Made by a program: the position numbers and the translations under genes
NCBI RefSeq assembly: GCF_009765365.1
Contig: NZ_VTOM01000002.1
Coordinates: 1-64,000, forward strand
DNA length: 64,000 nt
Direction of reading: 5' to 3'
Origin: Antarcticirhabdus aurantiaca
GTDB taxonomy: Bacteria; Pseudomonadota; Alphaproteobacteria; Rhizobiales; Rhizobiaceae
The notes under the pieces: model-generated
Seen by the model: the letters and a program-made list of their open reading frames with translations, nothing else
Database searches by the model: none
What the model was told of the DNA's origin: nothing
Part shown: piece after piece, positions 17,101 through 25,155 of the stretch
How the letters are laid out: every line of letters begins with the position of its first letter
Numbering within the stretch: position 1 is the stretch's first letter

Positions 17101-17337
17101 ATGACGTCCTTCGCCTTCATCCTCGGCGTCTTGCCGCTGGCGATCTCGACGGGCGCTGGTGCCGGGGCCCAACAGGCCATCGGCATCGGCGTCATGGGCG
17201 GCATGATCGCCGCGACCGTACTCGGCATCTTCTTCGTGCCGCTTTTCTTCGCGGTCGTGATGCGCCTCAGCGCGAGGTTGTCGCGCGTCGGTGGTTCTCG
17301 CGTTTCCCGAACCGCGTTTCCCGAGCCTGGAGAATGA
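14191..17337 (+). CDS. RND multidrug efflux transporter, HAE1 family (AcrB/MexB-like)
   Basis: 1048 aa, the normal length. Starts MAQFFIRRPVFAWVIAIAIM, includes LLVDDAIVVVENVERIMEEE with the two membrane Asp residues of the proton relay in TM4, FFGGSVGIIYQQFSITIVTA, and a second half with LCLAALYESWTVPFSVILAV and GLAAKNAILIVEFARDLHAA. Twelve TM segments and two large periplasmic loops are evident. It exports hydrophobic or amphiphilic compounds by proton antiport. Two nucleotides separate it from the adaptor gene, and the two-component system follows. Confidence 0.95.
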   Translation: MAQFFIRRPVFAWVIAIAIMLGGLLGLSQLSISRYPDIAPPAVQISATYPGASAATVENSVTKIIEQNMTGLDGLLYMSSTSTSTGSASISLTFQNGTDPDIAQVQTQNKLAQVTSQLPEAVQRQGLTVTKSSSGILMVAALTSTNPDYSTTDLADLVTTNLEDAVRRVPGVGDLNLFGSGYAMRVWLDPAKLAQFQLTPGDVTSAIQAQNSQVSVGQLGATPAAPSAQMNYTITSQSQLETPEQFRSIILKTVPDGSLVTIGDVARVEIGAESYNTSARYNGQPAAGFRVSLAAGANAIDTAEGVRSAMEGLSGSLPPDVEIVYPNDTTPFVLLAIEKVVHTLIEAVVLVFVVMFVFLQNWRATLIPTLAVPVVLLGTLGVLAVAGYSINTLTMFAMVLAIGLLVDDAIVVVENVERIMEEEGLGPREATEKSMREITGALVGIALVLSAVFLPMAFFGGSVGIIYQQFSITIVTAMFLSVVVAMVLTPALCATLLKPTHGARKNWFFRGFNRGFGVLTDAYERITGGVLARPLRGLIVFLLICGGTAFLFTRVPSSFLPPEDQGLLMTQIELPAGATSARTAEVLAQVEQFYLTQEAANVQEILAAQGFSFGGSGQNVATAFVRLRPFDERTGEGQDAASIAGRAMRAFSQIRDARVVALSPPALPGLGQSGGFEMYLQDTAGQGNDALIDAGQRLLTAAAADPSLAGVRRSGTPTQAQLDVQIDHQMAGALGLDVSAVNSVLSTAWAGSYVNDFNNEGRIKPVYVQADAPFRMVPSDLDRWYARNDGGEMVPFSAFTQVDWELGSAQLARFNGLSAISIQGSAGTGASSGEAMARMEQLVSDLGPGWSAAWSGLSYQERLSGSQASLLYALSVLVVFLCLAALYESWTVPFSVILAVPVGVFGAVVAARASGLSNDIYFKVGLLTTIGLAAKNAILIVEFARDLHAAGHPLLAATTQAARLRLRPILMTSFAFILGVLPLAISTGAGAGAQQAIGIGVMGGMIAATVLGIFFVPLFFAVVMRLSARLSRVGGSRVSRTAFPEPGE

Positions 17338-17456
17338 TGGGCGGCGTCGATGCAACCTACGTTCGGCTGGCGAACGGGCGTGCGCAAGTGCCTATCGGCC
17401 ATCGCGACAACCCTGTAGGTGCGATCGAGGCCGATCCGGATAAACGAGGGCTCGCC

Positions 17457-18176
17457 ATGTCCACCGTACCCCATATCGTCGTTGTCGACGATCATCGCGA
17501 GATCCGTGATCTTCTGCGCCAGTATCTGGAGCAACAGGGTTTCCGAGTTAGCGCGGCAGAGGACGGGAAGGCGCTGCGAGGCATCCTAAGTCAGGAGAAA
17601 CCTGATCTTCTGGTGCTCGACATCATGATGCCGGGTGACGACGGGTTGAGTCTCTGCCGCGAGCTTCGGTCCAACAACGCAGTGCCCATCATCTTTCTGA
17701 CCGCGGTCGCCGATGAAACGGACCGGATCGTCGGGCTCGAGGTCGGGGCCGACGATTACCTGACCAAACCGTTCTCGGCGCGCGAACTGCTGGCCCGCAT
17801 CAAGGCCGTCCTCCGACGGGTCAACGCGCCGCCACGGAGCGATGAGCCTGTCCCGAGCCAGCGCGTGCGCTTCGCGCAGTGGACTCTGGATCTGCAACGT
17901 CGCGAGTTGCAGGACGCGAAAGGGATTGCCGTCTCTTTGTCAACGGGCGAGTTCCGTCTGCTCAGGGTCTTCGTCGAGCGTCCCGGCGTCGTGTTGACAC
18001 GGGACCAGCTTCTCGATCTGACCACCGGCCGGGGCGCCGAGCCCTTCGACCGTTCGGTCGACAACCAGGTCAGCCGCTTGCGCAAGAAGATCGAGGTCGA
18101 CCCGAGGAACCCGGCCGTTCTTCAAACGGAGTGGGGCGGTGGCTACCGGTTCGCCGCCGTGGTCTCGAGGGCATGA
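17457..18176 (+). CDS. OmpR-family response regulator
   Basis: 239 aa from the ATG at 17457 (GAGGG upstream); in-frame sequence from 17334 lacks protein character. Receiver domain: VVVDDH acidic pocket, LLVLDIMMPGDDG phosphorylation Asp, then the conserved TA and K residues in FLTAVADETDR and DDYLTKPF. C-terminal winged helix: SLSTGEFRLLRVFVERPGVV, DRSVDNQVSRLRKKIE. It shares an ATGA overlap with the kinase gene and follows the RND genes in the same direction, so it probably controls the pump. Confidence 0.93.
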   Translation: MSTVPHIVVVDDHREIRDLLRQYLEQQGFRVSAAEDGKALRGILSQEKPDLLVLDIMMPGDDGLSLCRELRSNNAVPIIFLTAVADETDRIVGLEVGADDYLTKPFSARELLARIKAVLRRVNAPPRSDEPVPSQRVRFAQWTLDLQRRELQDAKGIAVSLSTGEFRLLRVFVERPGVVLTRDQLLDLTTGRGAEPFDRSVDNQVSRLRKKIEVDPRNPAVLQTEWGGGYRFAAVVSRA

Positions 18177-19585
18177 GGTCGTGGTGGTACAGGAGCCTGT
18201 CGGGCCAGCTCGTCGCAGCGCTTCTCGGAGCGCTGGTTCTATCGCAGGTCGTTTTTTTCCTGTTTGTCCTTCAGGACCGCAGGCAGTTTCTGGAAGCGAA
18301 CAATCGCGCGGAATTCATCAACCGCGCCCAGTCGCTGTCGAGGCTCGTCTCCTCTCTGCCTGCCGACGTTCGCGAAGCCGTAACCAGAAGCGCCAACACC
18401 GAGCACACTCGTTTCTGGATCGCGGCGGCGGTGGAGCCGACTTCGAGCGCTTGGGTGACGCAAATGCGAGACCGTTTCGCAACGCCGCTGAACCGTCTTC
18501 TCGGCACGTCGCCCGAGGCGATCGGGCATGGTGCTCGCTCCCATCAAGGAGCCGCCGAGGCCATGGCTGCGGTCAAGGTCGTCGAGACGCGATCGCCGCC
18601 GACCGGTTGGCCCTCCGACCTGCCTCAGGAGGCCACGGCGGTCACACTGGACGACGGCATCGGAAAAGGGATCGTTGTCCCCTTGGATGACGGCACTCGC
18701 CTCAACGCCGCGTACTACAGCGTTCTGTCGGGGTCGATCTTCTCAACTCCCTTCCCCGTCAGGGCCGTTCTCACCGCAGGTCTTGTCGTTCTGGTCAGCC
18801 TCACGGTGGTGCGACGCATCACCGAGCCCCTCGCCCGTCTTACCCGGGTGGCCGAGACCGTGGGGCGCGGCCAACTCACGGAGATCGTACCCCAGACCGG
18901 ACCGGATGACATTCGCCATCTCGCGGAAGCCTTCAACCGCATGCAGGACCGCCTCCAGCGCTTCGTGGAGGACCGCACGCGGATGCTCGCAGCCATTGGG
19001 CATGACCTTCGCACGCCGCTGACGACGATGAAGCTGCGCACGGAATTTATTGTGGACAAGGATCTTCAAGCGCGCATGTTCGCCACAATCGATGAGATGC
19101 GCGTGATGACGGAGGCGATCCTGGCGCTCGCAAGGCAGGAGAGCACGAGCGAGCCGACACGGCTGGTGGATCTTGGGACTTTGGTGGAAAGCCTGTGCGA
19201 GGATCTCGCGGAGGTCGGCGACGACGTTCGGTTCGAGGGCAGCGGTCGCATCACCTGTCGCTGCCGACCGGACAGCCTACGGCGAGGCCTGCGTAATCTC
19301 GTCGAGAATGCCGTCCGCTACGGAGGCGAGGCACGCGTTTCCTTGGAGCAGACGGTCGATACTGTGCGGATCATCGTCCGCGATCGGGGGCCGGGCATTC
19401 CTGTCGACCGGATGGAGGACGTGTTCACGCCCTTTGTGCGCCTGGAAGGCTCGCGCAATATTGAAACAGGTGGCGCTGGGCTCGGCCTCTCCATCGCCCG
19501 CGCCATCGCCCGGCATCACGGTGGAGATATCCTGCTCCGGGGCCGCGCCCTCGGCCTCGAAGCTGTGTTCGAACTGCCACGCTGA
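18173..19585 (+). CDS. sensor histidine kinase
   Basis: 470 aa; start overlaps the regulator stop (ATGA). TM1 about residues 10-35 (LVAALLGALVLSQVVFFLFV), periplasmic sensor domain ~36-200, TM2 ~200-222 (VRAVLTAGLVVLVSLTVV), HAMP domain (RITEPLARLTRVAETVGRGQ), H-box AAIGHDLRTPLTTMKLRTEF, N-box LRNLVENAVRYG, and ATP lid DRGPGIP with GGAGLGLSIARAI. Partner of the OmpR-type regulator; the likely signal is an efflux substrate or envelope stress. Confidence 0.93.
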   Translation: MRSWWYRSLSGQLVAALLGALVLSQVVFFLFVLQDRRQFLEANNRAEFINRAQSLSRLVSSLPADVREAVTRSANTEHTRFWIAAAVEPTSSAWVTQMRDRFATPLNRLLGTSPEAIGHGARSHQGAAEAMAAVKVVETRSPPTGWPSDLPQEATAVTLDDGIGKGIVVPLDDGTRLNAAYYSVLSGSIFSTPFPVRAVLTAGLVVLVSLTVVRRITEPLARLTRVAETVGRGQLTEIVPQTGPDDIRHLAEAFNRMQDRLQRFVEDRTRMLAAIGHDLRTPLTTMKLRTEFIVDKDLQARMFATIDEMRVMTEAILALARQESTSEPTRLVDLGTLVESLCEDLAEVGDDVRFEGSGRITCRCRPDSLRRGLRNLVENAVRYGGEARVSLEQTVDTVRIIVRDRGPGIPVDRMEDVFTPFVRLEGSRNIETGGAGLGLSIARAIARHHGGDILLRGRALGLEAVFELPR

Positions 19586-19676
19586 ATGTGTCAACTCGCA
19601 AATGACCGGGTTACCCGAAGCAAGAAGCGCCAGGCGATTGCCAAACGATTCGCTCTTCGTCTGCTTTCGGTAAAAC

Positions 19677-19722
19677 TGAACTGATGCGGTGGATGCCCCC
19701 ACCGAGCGGCATCACGTATGCC
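19677..19722 (+). repeat. left 46-bp arm of inverted repeat
   Basis: Starts TGAACTGATGCGGTGGATGC and ends CATCACGTATGCC. Pairs with 21062-21107 at 45 of 46 positions. Each arm can itself fold: GATGCC...GGCATC occurs inside it. A second partial copy (GGGGCAT-GTGT-GGATGCCCC) follows at 19724-19742. Confidence 0.85.
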
Positions 19723-20007
19723 GGGGCATGTGTGGATGCCCCCTGTTTGGCAAGCTTGATCTTCGTTCTTTCGGCGGGGTCTTCGATCGGACGTGTGTCA
19801 GGCCTCACGATGTGGCTTCGATGACGCCACGGGCCGGTATGCTGTTCGGAAGGCTGGGTTCACATCGGTTCAGAGAGCTGTCTGCGCTCGAGCCCCGGGT
19901 CTGAATGTCCCTGCCTTGAACTTCGAAGTCCGTGTCGCCTACTCCTCGTCGATCGCTCACCCCGGCCTTACGGCCATGCCGTGCCTTCGCCCTATGACGG
20001 GTTCGGG
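19723..20007 (-). ncRNA. putative bridge/guide RNA region of the IS1111-like element
   Basis: IS110-family elements encode a structured non-coding RNA that pairs with donor and target DNA; in IS1111-type members it lies downstream of the transposase. The 285 bases here are non-coding on both strands, GC-balanced, and lie exactly in that place. I cannot fold it reliably or define its ends by eye; the assignment rests on position and family knowledge. Confidence 0.4.
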
Positions 20008-21024
20008 TCACGCCATTCGGTAATTCTCCTGCTTCGTCGTCACGGCCCAGATGGTCCGTGCCATCTTGTTCGCCAACGCGACCGCCGCGACCATCTTCGG
20101 CTTGCGCGCGACGAGGTTCGCGAGCCAGCGGTTGGCGCTCCCGCCCTTGCGCACCACCCAGCGGATCACGCTCATGGCCCCGACGATGAGCAGTCGCCGG
20201 ATATCGGTCTGGCCCATCTTGCTGACGGAGCCAAGCCGGGCCTTGCCGCCCGTCGATCGCTGTCGCGGCACGAGGCCGAGCCAGGCGGCGAAGTTGCGTC
20301 CGCTGTCGAACGTGTCGAGTTCCGGAGCGAAGGCAGCGACGGCACCCGCCGTCACCGGCCCGATGCCCGGTATGGTGCACAGACGCTGGAGGTCGGCATC
20401 CGTTCGCGACGCCGCCTCCAGTTCGTCGCCGAGCCGCTCGATCACGTCCGTCAGCCGAGCGATTTGGTCGAGGTAGATCGCCCCCATCGCTCGTACCTCG
20501 GCGGGCAGGTCGCCGGTCTCGTCGGCGAGGGCTTCCTCCAGCACCTTGAGGTTAGCCGGCCCCTTTGGAGCGACGACACCGAACTCGGCCAGATGACCTC
20601 GCAGCGCGTTGATGAGCTGCGTGCGCTGGCGGACCAGACACTGGTGCGTGCGGAACGCTACCGCGCGTCCCTGCGTCTCGGCGCTCTTCACCGCCACGAA
20701 GCGCATGGCCGGGCGCGAAGCCGCCTCGGCGATCGCCTCCGCGTCGGCGCGATCGTTCTTTTGACGCTTCACGAACGGCTTCACGTAGACCGCTGGCACG
20801 ATCCGCACCTCGTGTCCGTTCTTCTGAGCCACGCGACCCCAGTGATGCGACGTCGCACACGCCTCCATCGCCACGATGCAAGCCGGCTGGTCGGCCAGCA
20901 GCGCCGAGAACCGTGCCCGTGAAAGCGCGCGGTTGTACAGAACCGTCCCGTCCGAACCGACGGCGCAGACCTGGAAACTGCCCTTCGACAGATCAACCGC
21001 CAGCATGCTGATGTTCGTCGTCAT
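20008..21024 (-). CDS. IS110-family transposase (DEDD recombinase)
   Basis: 338 aa from the ATG at 21024. The RuvC-like DEDD domain begins MLAVDLSKGSFQVCAVGSDG (first Asp), has VAMEACATSHHWGRVAQKNG (Glu) and KRQKNDRADAEAIAEAASRP (DxxD pair). The C-terminal Transposase_20 domain follows with LCTIPGIGPVTAGAVAAFAP and FAAWLGLVPRQRSTGGKARL, including the conserved Ser of GLVPRQRSTGG. The frame is intact, so the element may be active. It is the only intact transposase in the window. Confidence 0.92.
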   Translation of the reverse strand: MTTNISMLAVDLSKGSFQVCAVGSDGTVLYNRALSRARFSALLADQPACIVAMEACATSHHWGRVAQKNGHEVRIVPAVYVKPFVKRQKNDRADAEAIAEAASRPAMRFVAVKSAETQGRAVAFRTHQCLVRQRTQLINALRGHLAEFGVVAPKGPANLKVLEEALADETGDLPAEVRAMGAIYLDQIARLTDVIERLGDELEAASRTDADLQRLCTIPGIGPVTAGAVAAFAPELDTFDSGRNFAAWLGLVPRQRSTGGKARLGSVSKMGQTDIRRLLIVGAMSVIRWVVRKGGSANRWLANLVARKPKMVAAVALANKMARTIWAVTTKQENYRMA

Positions 21025-21061
21025 CGGGGACCCCTTCGATCGGTTTCTATAGAACCGTCCT

Positions 21062-21107
21062 GGCATACGTGATGCCGCTCGGCGGGGGCATCCACCGCAT
21101 CAGTTCA
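21062..21107 (-). repeat. right 46-bp arm of inverted repeat
   Basis: Reads GGCATACGTGATGCCGCTCG and ends CCACCGCATCAGTTCA; reverse complement of 19677-19722 with one T/C change. It ends 14 bases before the PAS gene stop codon. Confidence 0.85.
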
Positions 21108-21120
21108 AGCGTGGCTGATC

Positions 21121-21651
21121 CTAGAACGTCGACGGCCCCATCTTCTTGGCCATCGATCGTCCGGCATGCAGAAGCGTGGCCTCGATGAGTCGGGTCAACA
21201 TGGGATCGTCACCGAGCCTCGACAGACCGAGAACGGCCATCAGGCCTTCGACGACTTCCACCTCCCAGGGCAGCGGCATCCCGCCGCGATCTTCGATCAG
21301 GATGCCCGCCACGTGACTGGGCGCACCTGCGTCGTCGAGGAAGCGGCGTCCGATCGCGCGAACCGGCGTGTAGTGCCGGGGACCGTGCTCGAGCCGATAG
21401 ATGAGGAAGTAGGGCATTCCCGTCTCGATGGTGTCGAGTAGAACCGACATGGCCTTCTGGCGATCGTCGGGATGGACACGGGGCAGAACGCGCTCCGGCT
21501 CGATCCCGAGAGCGCCTTGTTCCGCCGAAACGCCGAAGTACACCGACATGGTCGGATCGAGCGTGATCCGCTTCGTTGCGACGTCAACGCTCCAGAAGCC
21601 GATCGAGGCGATCGGCGGCTCGTTCGGTGCATGCCACGCGAGGCCATCCAT
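21121..21651 (-). CDS. PAS-domain protein
   Basis: 176 aa. Residues ~15-120 form a PAS fold: IGFWSVDVATKRITLDPTMS, RVLPRVHPDDRQKAMSVLLD, the core strand TGMPYFLIYRLEHGPRHYTP and AGAPSHVAGILIEDR, the pattern of PAS_3-type sensors. The C-terminal 50 residues are helical with no kinase, GGDEF or HTH domain, so it is a stand-alone sensor or an adaptor. It is divergent from an XRE regulator with 168 bases between them, so the two may work together. No membrane segment. Confidence 0.75.
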   Translation of the reverse strand: MDGLAWHAPNEPPIASIGFWSVDVATKRITLDPTMSVYFGVSAEQGALGIEPERVLPRVHPDDRQKAMSVLLDTIETGMPYFLIYRLEHGPRHYTPVRAIGRRFLDDAGAPSHVAGILIEDRGGMPLPWEVEVVEGLMAVLGLSRLGDDPMLTRLIEATLLHAGRSMAKKMGPSTF

Positions 21652-21819
21652 GGCGTCCTGAGCCCCTCCCGATTACAGCCGACGACGTGGCCTGGTCGGC
21701 TCAGGTCGAGCTTGTTGCGAACGAATCATCATTGATGCGCCGCGATCCAACAAATGACGCATCTGCGCTTAAGGTCGCAGGCGATCCGATCTCGGACAAG
21801 ACGAAGAACGGGTGCCTCC

Positions 21820-22248
21820 ATGTCTCGACCTGACCTGGATCCGTCGATCGGCACTCGCCTCCAGAACCTCCGCGAGAAGCGCGGTCTCTCGATATCCGCT
21901 TTGGGTCGGGAGATCGGCACCACGTATCAGCAGGTCCGGAGGTACGAGTCCGGAGAGAACCGCGTCGACGTCGCATACTCGTATCGCCTCGCGCAGCTCC
22001 TGGACGTCGAGATCCACGAATTCTTCCGAGAGCTGCCCGGTCTGTCAACCTGCTCCGGCAGCGTCCTGGCTGCCGGAGCACCCGAGGTGGCGGTCGACCA
22101 GAGGCCCGAGGATCGAGATCCCCGAACTCCGTCGCCATCTCGGCGGCTTTCTGCCGACGCTTCGTTCTCGCCGGTGAGCACGTCTTCGGCGGGCTACATC
22201 ATCCTGTCGTGGAGCACACTCGACGCTCGACAGCATCCGGTCGTCTGA
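21820..22248 (+). CDS. XRE-family transcriptional regulator
   Basis: 142 aa from the ATG at 21820. Residues 10-65 are a Cro/CI-type HTH: GTRLQNLREKRGLSISALGR, EIGTTYQQVRRYESGENRVD, YRLAQLLDVEIHEFFRELP. The C-terminal 70 residues are low-complexity and rich in Ser/Arg/Pro and look out of place, so the original gene may have ended earlier or been truncated. Divergent from the PAS gene. Confidence 0.8.
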   Translation: MSRPDLDPSIGTRLQNLREKRGLSISALGREIGTTYQQVRRYESGENRVDVAYSYRLAQLLDVEIHEFFRELPGLSTCSGSVLAAGAPEVAVDQRPEDRDPRTPSPSRRLSADASFSPVSTSSAGYIILSWSTLDARQHPVV

Positions 22249-22774
22249 TCGACGTAAATAGACGTTGCCGGTCGATCGATGCGATCGATCGACACAGCCG
22301 GCATGAGTACGCTCAACAGGCTGTCACGCCGATCGGCGTCGAAGTCTGCCGCCGACTTGCACGTTGCCGCATCGCGGCGGTCGAGACGTGAAGCTGTCGA
22401 TCGGCATACATGGTCTTTCCGCATGATCGCCGCGGCTCCTGGATCGATCCGGTCCTCGAACTCCGACCCACCGCAGGATGGCTGCGCGGATGGCCAGCCT
22501 TCTCGGCCACGCGATGTCGACCGATGGGTTCTCGCACCGCGGCACCGAGTGGATGTCACCATCCGCAGCGGCGCGCCACATGAGCCGCCTGGCAGACCAC
22601 CGTCTGCCCGTACCATCGCCCGCCTGATGACGCTGAAGCGCGACCATCTGACGAAGGCTGAGACTCTCACGGTCGCCGTGATCGAGAAAGGTGCGCCAGC
22701 CCTAGGCGCTTTCCGGCCGGCTGGAGTCGCAAGCCACTACATGATTGCCTCCGCCAACCGGACGGGAGGCAAGG
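22249..22774. other. non-coding stretch with palindrome and repeat copy D
   Basis: No gene recognised. It contains a perfect inverted repeat GTCGATCGAT-GCG-ATCGATCGAC at 22271-22293 and dispersed repeat copy D at 22301-22370. The rest (22371-22774) has short shadow ORFs only and ends at the IS630 remnant. Confidence 0.5.
22301..22370 (+). repeat. dispersed repeat, copy D
   Basis: Shares CTCAACAG..CT, then ACGCCGATCGGCGTCGAAG and a GCCGCCGA arm with copy A (7091-7162). Lies in the non-coding stretch between the XRE gene and an IS630 remnant. Confidence 0.5.
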
Positions 22775-23320
22775 ATGGCGAGAGCTTTGTCGATTGATCT
22801 TCGGCATCGTGTGTTGAAGGCGATGCGCGAGGGCGCCTCGGCCCATGCTGCGGCTGAGCGGTTCGGGATCGCGATCGCGACAGCGGTGCGCTGGCGCTCA
22901 CAGGATCGGGCGGGCCGGAGCGATCCCCTGCCGATGGGCAGGGACCGCCGCTCGGGTCGCATCGAGGCGGAGGCTGAGTTCCTTAAAAGCCTGGTTGACG
23001 GCAAGGAGGACATCACGTTGCACGAGAAGCAGCGCCGCCTGGCCGACGAGCGCGGGCTTAAGATCGGGATCGGCACGCTCTGGCGTTTCTTCGACCGGCA
23101 CGGGCTCACATGGAAAAAAGACCGCGCACGCGAGCGAGCAGGAGCGCCCGGACCTTCCGAAGCGGCGGCAGGCCTGATTCAACGATCAGCTCGACCTCGA
23201 TCCTGCGAAGCTCGTCTTCTTCGATGAGACCAGCCTGCCGACGAAGATGGCGCGGCGCTACGGCCGAGCCCCACGAGGCGAGCGCTGTCGCTCGAGCGTG
23301 CCGCACGGCCATGTGTGGAC
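22775..23320 (+). pseudogene. IS630-family transposase, frameshifted and with a nonsense codon
   Basis: Starts MARALSIDLRHRVLKAMREG with the IS630 HTH (ASAHAAAERFGIAIATAVRW), then EKQRRLADERGLKIGIGTLW and FFDRHGLTWKK. At a run of six A (23114-23119) the frame moves by one to KKTAHASEQERPDLPKRRQA, where TGA (23175-23177) replaces the expected Trp codon; homology continues as LDLDPAKLVFFDETSLPTKM and RRYGRAPRGERC, the second catalytic block. After PHGH the sequence degenerates. Some IS630 members use programmed frameshifting, but the TGA shows decay. Confidence 0.75.
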
Positions 23321-23567
23321 GCCCCTTCTGGCGCAAGAGAAAGCTTCGGTCCAGGTTGCTGCGCGTGATCGGGTGCTGCCATGTGTCCGGCCTCTGATGC
23401 GGCGCGCGAGATGGCCGCGGGCCCGTATGGGAGTACGAGGATCAGGTCCACATCACTGGAACGCGCTCGAAGCGCTCCTCATGCGCCTGGTTCTCCCGAT
23501 CCCGTCTCACCGACGTTGCGCCATATCTGTCCTTCGACCTCTTCACGCCACCGACAGCCTCGCGCCC

Positions 23568-23714
23568 ATCACCAAAGATCTCTACGCCGTGCGCGCTGCC
23601 ATCTCCTCCCCCTGGTCGAACGACCAGACCGAAGGGCACGTCAACCGCTTGAAGCTCGTCAACGGCCGCGCCAGGTTGGACCTGCTGGAAGCGCGCCTCA
23701 TCGGCGCACCCTGA
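23568..23714 (+). pseudogene. ISL3-family transposase C-terminal fragment
   Basis: The frame ending at 23714 reads YAVRAAISSPWSNDQTEGHV and NRLKLVNGRARLDLLEARLI. This resembles the ISL3 transposase C-terminus (PWSNGQTEGQVNRLKLLKRQ), with an internal loss between NRLKL and GRA. No other part of ISL3 is visible, so this is debris fused to the IS630 remnant. Confidence 0.6.
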
Positions 23715-24013
23715 ACGTCATCGAAAATGCGTCAGACCCGGATTGCATGCCGATCGGCACTGTGAACCTTCGAGGATGCTGGCCACACGCTGGTCTCCAG
23801 GCCCTGCCGATCAACACGCAGCGGTGCCGCTCGAAACCCTGGCATGTCCTCGACCGATGCCGATGTGACGCTTAGCGAGCGATATCGACAACGTCATGCA
23901 TCCACACCGTTCCTCGTGCTGCGCCGGCATGTAGCAAAACCGCGGTCAACGATTGATTCATGCGCCGACGACCTTGAGGAGCTGTAGCTCAGACTGTTTC
24001 CTATGACGCTGGA
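23715..24013. other. non-coding stretch after the IS debris
   Basis: About 300 bases with no gene. A weak relative of the dispersed repeat (GTCAGACCC then ATGCCGATCGGCA) is at 23728-23767. Nothing else recognised. Confidence 0.4.
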
Positions 24014-25120
24014 TCAATCCGCCATGCGTGATGGGGCGTGGCCGGTCCAGTTGCGGTGCGCGCGCCAGAAGGCGGTGGAATCGGCGTAGCCGAGGCGGGC
24101 GGCGAGGGCGGTGCAGGTGACGGTCCCGGAGCGGAGGACCGTACGGGCGGTCTCGGCGCGGTAGTCGCGCAGGAGGTCGCGTAGCGAGGTGCCCTCCTCG
24201 CCGAGCCGCCGCTGAAGCGTGCGCGGCGACAGGCCGAGGTCGCGCGCGACGGTGGCGATCGTCACCGGTCGGCGGCCGAGATCGGCGGCGAGAAGCGCGC
24301 GAATCCGGTCCTGGAGTCGGGCGCCCGGCGCCTCATCCATCCGCAACTCGGCGATGTGGCGGCGCAGCACCTCGACGAAGCCGCCGTCCTGCGCGCGGAA
24401 GGGCCGGCGCAACTCGCCGCCATCCATCACCAGCCGGTTGGCGCCCTGCAGGAAGCGCACTGGTGCGCGGACGATGCGCTCCAGTGCCGCCGCGTCCTCC
24501 GGCGATCCCGCGGCGTGCTCGAAATGCACCTCCAGCGGCGCCCAGCGGGGCGAGAAGCAGGCGCGGACGAAACGGCAATTGGCCGAGAGCGTGAACTCGG
24601 CGTCCTGCCGGCGCACGCCGAGCGCGGGATCCGTCAGGCGATAGGTCCAGACGCTCTCGTCCGCGTCCCCGCCGCCGGCGAGCAGCGCGGCGGTGCCGCC
24701 CTGCAGCGCGTTCATGGAGCGCGCCATGCCCTCGAAGGCCTCGCCGATCGTCGCGGCGCAGGCGAACAGGAGGCCGACCGGGCCGATGTCGGCGGGTTGC
24801 GCCTGCGCACCCAGCCGCGCCCCGAGGAGCGGCTCGTCCAGCATCCGCGCCGCATCCTCGAAGAGCGCGAGGTAGCGCTTCATGGGCACGAGGGCGTAGG
24901 CGTCGTCGGTCTCCTCGCGCGCGACGCCGTTGCGCGCCAGAAGCGCCTCGACGTCGCCGCCGCACGCCGCGACGTGGTCGAGGACCGGACGCAGAACAGA
25001 GGCGCGGATCGCGGCAAAGGGGCGGCCGGCCGGCGCCGGCTCGGCGGGGAGGCTCGCTTGGCGCGGATTATCGAAGGCATGGCGCGGTTCGCCATGGCGC
25101 GGGGCGGCGGCGGCAGTCAT
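24014..25120 (-). CDS. AraC-family transcriptional regulator
   Basis: 368 aa from the ATG at 25120 (AGGGGAAAC upstream). Residues ~55-235 are an AraC effector domain of the Arabinose_bd/OruR type (VLRPVLDHVAACGGDVEALL, IGPVGLLFACAATIGEAFEG). The two C-terminal HTH motifs are VTIATVARDLGLSPRTLQRR and ALAARLGYADSTAFWRAHRN, followed by TGHAPSRM. Divergent from the small membrane protein and the copper amine oxidase; probably their activator in response to an amine. Confidence 0.9.
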   Translation of the reverse strand: MTAAAAPRHGEPRHAFDNPRQASLPAEPAPAGRPFAAIRASVLRPVLDHVAACGGDVEALLARNGVAREETDDAYALVPMKRYLALFEDAARMLDEPLLGARLGAQAQPADIGPVGLLFACAATIGEAFEGMARSMNALQGGTAALLAGGGDADESVWTYRLTDPALGVRRQDAEFTLSANCRFVRACFSPRWAPLEVHFEHAAGSPEDAAALERIVRAPVRFLQGANRLVMDGGELRRPFRAQDGGFVEVLRRHIAELRMDEAPGARLQDRIRALLAADLGRRPVTIATVARDLGLSPRTLQRRLGEEGTSLRDLLRDYRAETARTVLRSGTVTCTALAARLGYADSTAFWRAHRNWTGHAPSRMAD

Positions 25121-25155
25121 TGTTTCCCCTGCAACGAACGAGGCTCCGAGGCGCG

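Larger units (their letters stand above)
19677..21107 (-). mobile_element. IS110-family element, IS1111-like, with 46-bp inverted arms
   Basis: A DEDD transposase gene (20008-21024, minus strand) lies between two 46-base arms, 19677-19722 and 21062-21107, which are inverted copies with a single mismatch. A ~285-base non-coding tail separates the transposase stop from the left arm. Inverted repeats and a non-coding region downstream of the transposase are features of the IS1111 subgroup. Alternatively the arms belong to a palindromic target and the element itself is 19723-21061. It sits between the two-component system and a PAS gene. Confidence 0.75.

Noticed and set aside
22279-22797. 172-codon plus-strand ORF after the XRE gene
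   Set aside because: It runs through the dispersed repeat and into the IS630 start; composition is not protein-like.
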